Below, one piece after another: positions 21,185 through 27,205 of a DNA stretch of 27,205 nucleotides. Within the stretch, counting starts at the first letter, position 1; the number at the start of each line of letters is the position of its first letter. The position numbers and the translations under genes are program-made. Under the pieces are notes generated by a model. The model did no database searches and was not told the origin of the DNA. It saw only the letters and a list, made by a program, of their open reading frames with translations. The DNA is from an uncultured bacterium (lineage in GTDB: Bacteria > Bacteroidota > Bacteroidia > Chitinophagales > CAIOSU01). The stretch lies in contig CAIOSU010000278.1 of NCBI GenBank assembly GCA_903861055.1, positions 1 to 27,205 on the forward strand, read 5' to 3'.

Positions 21185-22666
21185 TTATTCCATAATAAAC
21201 TTGCCCATGTAGGTGTTGCCTTCGCCTTGCAGCACGTATATATATGGGCCAGCGGCAAGCGTATTGCCTGGTATTACTATTTTATCGGTTTGTATGTTTT
21301 CGTTCATGGTTACCAGCATACCATTTATCATATACACCTGCAAGGTATAGTTTTGCTTGTTAGGGTTGTAAAACTCAATATTCACATCGCCCATTGATGG
21401 GTTAGGGTACAACTTTACCGAAGGGTAACGATCTTCAAGCTGAGAATCGTTTATGCCAGTTTGCACTGAAGTGTCATTTGTAGTTACAACTGTATCAATA
21501 GCTACTGTGGTATCCTGTTGCAAAGTAGTGTCAGGCTGTTGGTTGATGGTAGTATCAATCGGGCTTTCCAAACGAAGACTATCAAACAATATAACCACTG
21601 CATTTGGCATGAAAGAAGCATAACCGGTAAGTACAAACGTGCCATCGGTCATTTCACGAAACTCACGAAGGCGAGCATTCCAGTTCTTTTTGTATAGCAT
21701 ATTGCCATCCATGTCCGTTTTCATGAAGATTGCATTACAAGCACCGTTCAAATCTTCGGTGCCCAAAAACGCTAGGCCATTGTCTGCGGTGTGGCTTACT
21801 TTAAAGTTGCTGCTACCACAAGCCATAGCATAGTTTCTAAACCATAGGGTATTGCCATCGGCATCCAAACGATAAACATCCATAGTGTTGGCGTAGCCAG
21901 TAAGTACGTATCCGCCATCGGCCAATATTTCCATACCATAGCCATAGTTATTCAGTTCGTTGCCGTAAGTTTTGCGCCATTCTTCTTTACCATTGGCAGT
22001 AAGTTTTACCAGCATGTAGTCGTTCCCGTTGGGGCCGGTATTGGTGTTGGTATATCCAAAGGCAGCCAATCCACCATCGGCAGTTGCTTTTACCTGAAAC
22101 AACTGATCGTTGCCGCTACCTTCAATACGAGTGTTCCAAAGTACATTGCCATTAAGGTCAAGTTTCAATACAAATCCATCGTAAACAGGGCTGGTACAAG
22201 AGCCGGTAGCATAAAAGCCAGTAGCTATGTATCCGTCGGCTACTTCAATCATATCGCTAATGCTGTTTTTGCAAAGCGGCATAAATATGTCGCGGGTCCA
22301 GGTTGCTTGGCCTAGATTATTGGCTTTGCTTATGCGGATGGTATCATAGGTAAGGCCGGCCTTGGTGCCACCGTAAAAGAGGTAGTCGCCAGCATTGGTA
22401 GCCAACACTTTGCCATGCACAGGTAGGTTGTGCTGGCTCCAAAGGGTGTCGCCATTGGCATCAAGGTGCAACAAATAACTTTTCCAGTTTTGCGCGCCAC
22501 CACCGCAGTTGTATGCGGCTGATAGCAAGTAGCCCCCGTTGGACATGGGCACTACAGAGCTTCCTTCTTCGTAGCAAGTGGCAGTACCGTATTCCTTTTC
22601 GAAACCGGTGAAACTGCTCATGGCAATCATTAGAAACAATGTAACCGCGGTGATGGATTTACGCAT
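21185..22666 (-). CDS. T9SS-secreted beta-propeller-like protein
   Basis: The product has 493 residues from the ATG at 22666, which opens a proper signal peptide (MRKSITAVTLFLMIAMSSF). The frame stays open 249 bp further upstream but that part has no signal character and overlaps the promoter. The body (about 25-370) consists of repeated blades such as DGGYVLTGYA with a following LDxNGxxLW, typical of PQQ/delta-60-like propellers. A Thr/Asp-rich linker with DTTLQQDTTVAIDTVV leads to a type A sorting domain: RYPSVKLYPNPSMGDVNIEF and YIYVLQGEGNTYMGKF. It is predicted to be exported by Sec, then released or anchored at the cell surface by T9SS. Confidence 0.88.
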   Translation of the reverse strand: MRKSITAVTLFLMIAMSSFTGFEKEYGTATCYEEGSSVVPMSNGGYLLSAAYNCGGGAQNWKSYLLHLDANGDTLWSQHNLPVHGKVLATNAGDYLFYGGTKAGLTYDTIRISKANNLGQATWTRDIFMPLCKNSISDMIEVADGYIATGFYATGSCTSPVYDGFVLKLDLNGNVLWNTRIEGSGNDQLFQVKATADGGLAAFGYTNTNTGPNGNDYMLVKLTANGKEEWRKTYGNELNNYGYGMEILADGGYVLTGYANTMDVYRLDADGNTLWFRNYAMACGSSNFKVSHTADNGLAFLGTEDLNGACNAIFMKTDMDGNMLYKKNWNARLREFREMTDGTFVLTGYASFMPNAVVILFDSLRLESPIDTTINQQPDTTLQQDTTVAIDTVVTTNDTSVQTGINDSQLEDRYPSVKLYPNPSMGDVNIEFYNPNKQNYTLQVYMINGMLVTMNENIQTDKIVIPGNTLAAGPYIYVLQGEGNTYMGKFIME

Positions 22667-22741
22667 AACTATTATAATTATGTTGTGTAAAAATCCTTTA
22701 CAGCGCAACCTATAATACTCGGTGCCGTAAAAGTGAGTGAG

Positions 22742-22804
22742 TAGAGTTGGACACCGCAAGCGTAATGATGCAAGTAATGTAGCGATGGAAACTTGATAAG
22801 TCAA
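22742..22804 (-). promoter_or_regulatory. Promoter and conserved leader motif of the large T9SS gene
   Basis: On the minus strand TTGACT (22799-22804), a 17-bp spacer and TACATT (22776-22781) are followed 18 bp later by GCGGTGTCCAACTCT (22743-22757). It is the counterpart of the module at 20370-20434. The sequence between also shares CATCA and ACGCT. Confidence 0.6.
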
Positions 22805-22952
22805 GTTATTTTTGAGGAGAGTCATTATTACGCTTGTGGTTATTTTTGTAAATCGTTGTTTATCAGGCAAATAAATTTTATCTCGGTCTCTGGTAATTTT
22901 ATTTAACACCTGCATATAACTGGGTAAGAGGGGTTTTTAGTATTTTCAATGC

Positions 22953-23795
22953 ATGAACCGCATACACTTTATCTTTCCCTATGTATTGGGCTTTGTATTT
23001 ATGTTGGCCTTTTTGCCAACTTTCGCTCAAGACAATAGTATCCAAAAAACAATAGATTCTTTGAATCTGGTCATCCATAAGCGGCCAGCAGACCCATTAC
23101 CTGTTTATCATAAGGCCAATTTATTTCTCATTACGGGCAGTAAAGACGAGGCGTTCCGTTTTTTTAAGCAGGTGGTTTTGCTGTTTACCCAAAATCCCGA
23201 TTCATTGTATCGCAACAATGCTGCCGACTCATATTATCAAATGTCGTTGCTTACGTTTACCAAGAACAAGAAAGAGGCATACAACTATGCTTTGGGCGCT
23301 TTGCAAATAAAGCCCAAGGAAAAATTGTACCGCATACAGCAGGCTAGGGTTCTGATAGAGATACCTGAAACCAAAAAGGATGGCATTAATTTTTATGAAA
23401 CCTTGGTGAAAGAATATCCCACCGATACAGAAGTGCTATTAGAGTATGCGGCCTTTTTAGAGAGAGAATCGCCTGAAAGGGCTTCTGCCATGTACGAAAA
23501 AGTGCTACGCAATAACCCAACGGATGCAAAATCGCTTTTTGCCTTAGGCAACTATGAGGTAAATGTAGGCCTTAAGCAAACCAAGCCCGATGCTGCAACA
23601 AAGCACTATTTGAAGGCTGAAGGTTATTTGGCTGCCGCCTTGCAGCAGCAACCCGAAAACGATGTGTACCGCAAAAAACTCGGCGACTTGTATAGTACCT
23701 TGGCTTGGTACTATAAAGACCAGAGGAACAAAGAGGCTGCTGCCAAAACCAAGGAATACAAACAGAAGCTAGCCGACCTAGGGCTTAAAAACTAA
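22953..23795 (+). CDS. Secreted tetratricopeptide repeat protein
   Basis: The product has 280 residues. A signal peptide (IHFIFPYVLGFVFMLAFLPTFAQ) is followed by helical repeats. Recognisable TPR units lie near PLPVYHKANLFLITGSKDEAFRFF, near YNYALGALQIKPKEKLY and at SAMYEKVLRNNPTDAKSLFALG. A TATTTTCA element 4 bp before the ATG resembles the -7 element, so a leaderless message is possible. It is separated from the SDR gene by 8 bp and the two are probably co-transcribed. The partner is unknown. Confidence 0.86.
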   Translation: MNRIHFIFPYVLGFVFMLAFLPTFAQDNSIQKTIDSLNLVIHKRPADPLPVYHKANLFLITGSKDEAFRFFKQVVLLFTQNPDSLYRNNAADSYYQMSLLTFTKNKKEAYNYALGALQIKPKEKLYRIQQARVLIEIPETKKDGINFYETLVKEYPTDTEVLLEYAAFLERESPERASAMYEKVLRNNPTDAKSLFALGNYEVNVGLKQTKPDAATKHYLKAEGYLAAALQQQPENDVYRKKLGDLYSTLAWYYKDQRNKEAAAKTKEYKQKLADLGLKN

Positions 23796-23803
23796 TTTTG
23801 AGC

Positions 23804-24553
23804 ATGACTAAAACTGCCCTAATAACTGGCGCTAGCAGCGGCATTGGCTACCAAACTGCTAAAGTATTGGCCGAAAAAGGTTTTCAACTAATTATATGTG
23901 GCCGCCGCAAAGAGCGCTTAGCGGAGTTGCAAGCAGCCCTAAAACCCACGCCAGTTCATTTGCTGGTGTTTGATGTGCGCAATAAGCAGGCAGTTGATGA
24001 AGCTGTAAGTAGCCTGCCTGAAGACTTTAAGCAAATAGATTTACTGGTAAACAATGCCGGCAATGCCCATGGGCTTTCGACCATACAAGATGGTGATACC
24101 GATGACTGGGACAATATGATTGACCTGAACGTGAAAGGCCTGTTGTACCTTACCCGTGCCATTACGCCTCAAATGGTGGCTCGCAAAAGCGGACAGATAA
24201 TCAATGTTGGCTCCATTGCTGGCAAAGAGGTATATGCCAACGGTAATGTGTATTGCGCCACCAAACATGCTGTAGATGCACTTACCCGCGCAATGCTTAT
24301 TGACTTAAATCCTTTTGGCATAAAAGTAGGCTCCATTAACCCAGGTATGGTGGAGACAGAGTTTTCGGTAGTGCGTTTTAAAGGCGATGAAGAAAGGGCC
24401 AAGAAGGTATATGAAGGCCTGCAGCCGCTTACGCCGTTGGATGTTGCCAATGCCATTGGTTATATGGCTACCCTGCCCCCGCACGTAAATATCAGCGACC
24501 TTACCATACTGCCTACCGCCCAAGCCGCCGCTACGGTGGTGAAACGGGGGTGA
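23804..24553 (+). CDS. Short-chain dehydrogenase/reductase (YdfG-like)
   Basis: The product has 249 residues. The Rossmann motif TGASSGIG is at residues 8-15, NNAG near 83, the catalytic Ser in VGSIAGKE, and Tyr and Lys in YCATK. CGRRKERL after the second strand suggests NADP preference. The overall pattern, including NPGMVETEFS, is that of the classical SDRs related to YdfG (3-hydroxy acid/serine dehydrogenase). The exact substrate is unknown. The ATG at 23804 is preferred over a TTG two codons earlier. Confidence 0.9.
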   Translation: MTKTALITGASSGIGYQTAKVLAEKGFQLIICGRRKERLAELQAALKPTPVHLLVFDVRNKQAVDEAVSSLPEDFKQIDLLVNNAGNAHGLSTIQDGDTDDWDNMIDLNVKGLLYLTRAITPQMVARKSGQIINVGSIAGKEVYANGNVYCATKHAVDALTRAMLIDLNPFGIKVGSINPGMVETEFSVVRFKGDEERAKKVYEGLQPLTPLDVANAIGYMATLPPHVNISDLTILPTAQAAATVVKRG

Positions 24554-24595
24554 TTTGAATTGAAAATTTAAGATTCAAAATTCAAAATTGGATTT
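24554..24595. repeat. Heptanucleotide-period island directly after the SDR stop
   Basis: TTTGAAT, TGAAAAT, TTAAGAT, TCAAAAT, TCAAAAT and TGGATTT, starting at the first base after the stop codon. The rest of the gap to the rpsT terminator shows nothing recognisable. Confidence 0.75.
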
Positions 24596-24699
24596 GCATT
24601 AAGAGGAGGTGTATCTCGGAGTAATAAATCTGACACACAGCCCAATTTTACTTTCGAGACTGAGCCTTACATTACTTTCCCTTCGCCATAGACAAAAAC

Positions 24700-24732
24700 A
24701 AAAGCACGTCCCCAGGAGGGAACGTGCTTTTT
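24700..24732 (-). terminator. rpsT terminator
   Basis: AAAGCACGTCCCC and GGGAACGTGCTTT pair with one mismatch. On the minus strand GTGCTTTTGTTTTTG follows, giving a T-rich tail 30 bp after the rpsT stop. Confidence 0.75.
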
Positions 24733-24761
24733 ATAACACCTTAATTTATCACTATTAACCC

Positions 24762-25016
24762 TTAGGCCAAAGCGTTCACTCGCTTGGTAACCTTTGATTT
24801 AAGGTTAGCAGCTTTGTTTTTGTGAATATTGCCGCGTTTCGCCAATTTATCGATTTTCGAAAGTACTAATGGCAATTGCTTACCAGCCTCTACCTTATCG
24901 GTAGTGGCGCGCAATACGCGGATAAGGTTACGGGTAGTTTTACCGTGGTAACGGTTCTCCAAACGGCGCTTAGCTATTTGACGGATGCGTTTCTTTGCTG
25001 ACTTGTGATGTGCCAT
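24762..25016 (-). CDS. rpsT: 30S ribosomal protein S20
   Basis: The product has 84 residues, very rich in Lys and Arg, with the S20 start MAHHKSAKKRIRQIAKRRLENR and end HKNKAANLKSKVTKRVNAL. It binds 16S rRNA in the body of the small subunit. It is a single-gene unit with its own strong promoter and terminator. Confidence 0.98.
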   Translation of the reverse strand: MAHHKSAKKRIRQIAKRRLENRYHGKTTRNLIRVLRATTDKVEAGKQLPLVLSKIDKLAKRGNIHKNKAANLKSKVTKRVNALA

Positions 25017-25067
25017 TGCTTAATATAATTCTGTCCGAGTATAAACTTCAAATTCCAAAGTGGATTG

Positions 25068-25098
25068 CAAAGATAGCTGTATTTTTTGGGTTTGCAAA
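25068..25098 (-). promoter_or_regulatory. rpsT promoter
   Basis: On the minus strand TTTG (complement of 25095-25098), a 19-bp spacer and TATCTTTG (complement of 25068-25075): an exact match to the Bacteroidota -33/-7 consensus. The predicted leader is about 45 nt and may hold an S20 autoregulatory site, though none is evident. Confidence 0.75.
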
Positions 25099-25216
25099 TA
25101 AAATTGTGCGTGCAATTTTATACCCGTTAAATTCCGCGGGGCAAACGGGTCAATTCCCACAGACAGGTGTATATAACTATGCGAAGGCTATGGTTGCCAT
25201 TTGCTAATTTAGCTGT

Positions 25217-25873
25217 GTGATTAAGCTAGATGATAACTATCGCCATAAAGGCCTGCGCAAGCAACTGGTGAGCCTATTGCGCGAGAAAGGTATAAAAGAT
25301 GAACGCGTATTGGACGCTATTAATACCTTGCCCCGCCATTATTTTTTGGATGAGGCCTTCATGCAGACTGCCTATACCGATGTGGCCTTTCAAATAGGGC
25401 AAGGGCAAACCATTTCGCAGCCTTATACCGTGGCATACCAAACCGAACTATTGCAAATACAAAAGCGCGACAAAGTGCTGGAGATAGGCACAGGCTCGGG
25501 CTACCAAGCATGTATACTGAGTATTATGGGCGCGCGGGTATATACCATTGAGCGCCAAAAGAAACTACACGACAAAACCACTCAACTGATTGAGGCGCTT
25601 AACTTGTCCAACATTCGCCAGTTTTATGGCGATGGCTTTGAGGGCAAAGCAACCTATGCCCCTTTCGATAAGATATTGATTACCGCTGCCGCACCCGAAA
25701 TACCGCCCAAACTGTTACAGCAACTTAAAATTGGCGGCATAATGGTGATACCTTACGGTGAGGGAATAGACCAGATTATGCTGCGCCTAACCAAAGTAAG
25801 CGAGCGCGAAATTGAAACCGAAGAGTTCGAAAACTTTAAGTTTGTGCCGATGTTGAAAGGATTGGCGCGGTAA
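25217..25873 (+). CDS. pcm: Protein-L-isoaspartate O-methyltransferase
   Basis: The product has 218 residues, as usual for PCMT. Motifs include LPRHYFLDEAF, GQGQTISQPYTVAYQTELL and the SAM-binding VLEIGTGSGYQACIL, then ITAAAPEIPP. It methylates isoaspartyl residues in damaged proteins so that they revert to aspartate. Start is GTG; TAATTTAG 4 bp upstream is one base from the -7 consensus, so a leaderless message is again possible. Confidence 0.95.
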   Translation: MIKLDDNYRHKGLRKQLVSLLREKGIKDERVLDAINTLPRHYFLDEAFMQTAYTDVAFQIGQGQTISQPYTVAYQTELLQIQKRDKVLEIGTGSGYQACILSIMGARVYTIERQKKLHDKTTQLIEALNLSNIRQFYGDGFEGKATYAPFDKILITAAAPEIPPKLLQQLKIGGIMVIPYGEGIDQIMLRLTKVSEREIETEEFENFKFVPMLKGLAR

Positions 25874-25878
25874 GGTGG

Positions 25879-25906
25879 TCCATGGTCGATGGTCAATAGT
25901 CCATGG
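25879..25906. repeat. Heptanucleotide-period island after pcm
   Basis: TCCATGG, TCGATGG, TCAATAG and TCCATGG, starting 5 bp after the stop. It is inverted relative to the island at 26011-26038. Confidence 0.8.
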
Positions 25907-25983
25907 ATAAAAAAGAGCTAAATTTTGGTGCTTAATAGCCCGCGGTTTTAACTGAGGGTTGATGATATTAGCAATGGCAAGCC

Positions 25984-26009
25984 AACCGTTTTAACGGTTT
26001 CCTTTTTTT
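25984..26009 (+). terminator. Probable pcm terminator
   Basis: AACCGTT, TT, AACGGTT is a 7-bp stem followed by TCCTTTTTTT. It lies between the two inverted heptad islands. Confidence 0.6.
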
Positions 26010-26010
26010 G

Positions 26011-26038
26011 CCATTTGTCCATGGACCATCGACCATGG
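26011..26038. repeat. Heptanucleotide-period island upstream of the diiron gene
   Basis: CCATTTG, TCCATGG, ACCATCG and ACCATGG. Its complement matches the island at 25879-25906 except that one unit is missing. Confidence 0.75.
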
Positions 26039-26128
26039 ACTGCAAATCAAATCCTAAAATTTGTTAAGCACACAACAGCCGCACAATACGCAGCGTTTGA
26101 TGGAGACTAACCCATTAAACCACCGGGC

Positions 26129-26875
26129 ATGAGCTACCAGCATTGGGCAAACTACTTTGAGGGGCACCAAGACCATTTCGACCATATAGAGTATCATACC
26201 GATGATGAGCTCACCATTGATGAGTTAAGGCTAATTAAAACAGCTGTGCGCCAGTTTCAACGCGGCGAGCACTCCGAGGGCAAGCACCTGATGAACTACG
26301 CCAAGGAGCAGACCGCCTTTAGCGGAGACGACAGCTACGAGCGAGCCATCTATTGGTTTATTAAAGAAGAGCAGCACCATGCCATGGCGTTAGGCAAATT
26401 TATGGGCGTGCACGGCATCCGTAAACTAACCAGCGACCCGGTGGACAATGTCTTTCGCTGGATGCGCAGATACTTGGGTTTCGAGCAAAGCATTACCACC
26501 CTACTCACCGCTGAAATCATTTCGCTGGTATTTTACCGCGCGCTGCACCGCGCCACCAATTCGCCACTATTGCAGGGCATTTGCAGCCAGATATTGCAGG
26601 ACGAGGAGTTGCACATCAACTTCCAATGCGAAACCCTTAAAGAAATAGCCACAGGCCGCTGGCCGATAGTAAACTTTATGGCCCGCCAATGGCAGCGCAT
26701 TATGCTATTGGGTGTGGTGCTAGTAGTATTTGCCCAACACCGACAAGTGCTCAAAGCAGGCGGCTACGGTTTTGGTTCCTTTACCCTCGCCTGCTTCAAA
26801 ACCCTAGAGCGCAGCATTGATATGATACACTTTAATGCCCCCATACAAAGACGGCAAGAGCAGTGGGTAGTTTGA
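26129..26875 (+). CDS. Ferritin-like diiron protein of unknown function
   Basis: The product has 248 residues. Two half-sites of a four-helix diiron centre are visible: Glu47 (QRGEHSEG) with Glu80-x-x-His83 (KEEQHH), then Glu129 (TAEIISLVF) with Glu159-x-x-His162 (DEELHINF). Spacings of 33 and 30 residues fit the ferritin-like superfamily of diiron oxygenases and desaturases. The region 189-203 (QRIMLLGVVLVVFAQ) is hydrophobic and may touch the membrane. The substrate is unknown; oxidation of a lipid or small molecule is inference. Confidence 0.78.
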   Translation: MSYQHWANYFEGHQDHFDHIEYHTDDELTIDELRLIKTAVRQFQRGEHSEGKHLMNYAKEQTAFSGDDSYERAIYWFIKEEQHHAMALGKFMGVHGIRKLTSDPVDNVFRWMRRYLGFEQSITTLLTAEIISLVFYRALHRATNSPLLQGICSQILQDEELHINFQCETLKEIATGRWPIVNFMARQWQRIMLLGVVLVVFAQHRQVLKAGGYGFGSFTLACFKTLERSIDMIHFNAPIQRRQEQWVV

Positions 26876-26876
26876 G

Positions 26877-27205
26877 CTACTTTCCCTCCTTACCTAAAAG
26901 CGTAACCTGCTCCAACCACTTGGCGCGCTGTTCGGGCCTGGAGTTGCGGATGGGTGCGAAGGTGGTAAATGCCGCTTTTACGCCACTAAAACCCAATACT
27001 TGGCGGTTCATTATTTTATGCCCCGCATAGGCATACATCAACCTGTAATAAAAGCTAGGGGTATCCATGGTGGTGATCACTCTAGCGGTGCGGCCTTTCA
27101 GTAGCTTGTCCCAAAACGGGTCTTCTTTGTGATATTTAAAGGCAAAACCTGGCAGAAAAATCCTATCAATAAAACCTTTTAGCAGTGCTGGGAAAGTACC
27201 CCACC
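26877..27205 (-). CDS. NAD(P)H quinone oxidoreductase, flavodoxin-like fold (3' part)
   Basis: The last 108 codons or so are visible; the gene enters from the right edge. The frame begins WGTFPALLKGFIDRIFLPGFAF, which is the FMN-site and dimer region of NQO1/MdaB-type flavodoxin-fold reductases, and continues through TARVITTMDTPSFYYR to the end LGKEGK. These enzymes reduce quinones or related compounds by two electrons. The N-terminal FMN phosphate loop lies outside the window. Confidence 0.85.
   Translation of the reverse strand, partial: WGTFPALLKGFIDRIFLPGFAFKYHKEDPFWDKLLKGRTARVITTMDTPSFYYRLMYAYAGHKIMNRQVLGFSGVKAAFTTFAPIRNSRPEQRAKWLEQVTLLGKEGK

Noticed and set aside
22667..22915. 83-residue N-terminal extension of the large T9SS cargo protein
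   Set aside because: It lacks signal-peptide character and overlaps the promoter and leader motif; a normal signal peptide starts at the ATG at 22666.

Overview
The window is a chromosomal stretch from a member of the Bacteroidota, probably an uncultured or environmental lineage near the Chitinophagales/Sphingobacteriales. The evidence is the Bat/MoxR operon, an IPExxxVDY-family gene beside pyk, two proteins ending in type IX secretion (T9SS) sorting domains, promoters of the Bacteroidota form (TTTG, about 19 nt, TAnnTTTG), weak or absent Shine-Dalgarno sites, and a tRNA gene without an encoded CCA. No phage, plasmid, CRISPR array or complete insertion sequence was seen.

Layout. 1-3462 (minus): 5' end of batA, a membrane-anchored Bat-operon protein, a DUF58 protein and a MoxR ATPase. 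3856-4896: rlmN. 5215-7094 (minus): IPExxxVDY gene and pyk. 7338-8840: acpP-fabF. 9108-11613 (minus): overlapping Rieske oxygenase and CrtU/CruE-like FAD carotenoid-modifying enzyme. 11866-12672: lipoprotein. 12733-14397 (minus): yqeY-like gene, cvpA family, pabA/trpG. 14493-14648: a 51-residue DUF5989 gene. 14714-18244: TPR protein, tRNA with CAU anticodon (minus strand), HAD phosphatase, WDG-repeat secreted protein, RMDN-like TPR protein. 18257-19657 (minus): RlmD-type rRNA methyltransferase. 19843-22666 (minus): two T9SS cargo genes separated by a repeat-rich gap. 22953-24553: TPR protein and SDR. 24762-25016 (minus): rpsT. 25217-26875: pcm and a diiron ferritin-like protein. 26877-27205 (minus): 3' part of a flavodoxin-fold quinone reductase.

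Most genes are housekeeping (lipid synthesis, glycolysis, RNA modification, translation, protein repair) or cell-envelope genes (Bat operon, lipoprotein, T9SS cargo, secreted TPR proteins). The unusual content is of three kinds. (1) Nearly every longer intergenic gap carries a short island of degenerate tandem units with a strict 7-bp (sometimes 8-bp) period. The units differ from island to island, and many islands begin or end at a stop codon. (2) The Rieske/CrtU-like pair suggests an aromatic or ring-modified carotenoid step. (3) The two T9SS cargo genes share a promoter of identical geometry and a 15-nt leader motif. Three terminal-inverted-repeat elements and other repeats fill the remaining intergenic space; one repeat has become the C-terminal tail of PabA.

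All calls come from reading the sequence and from recalled family knowledge. No database search was run.
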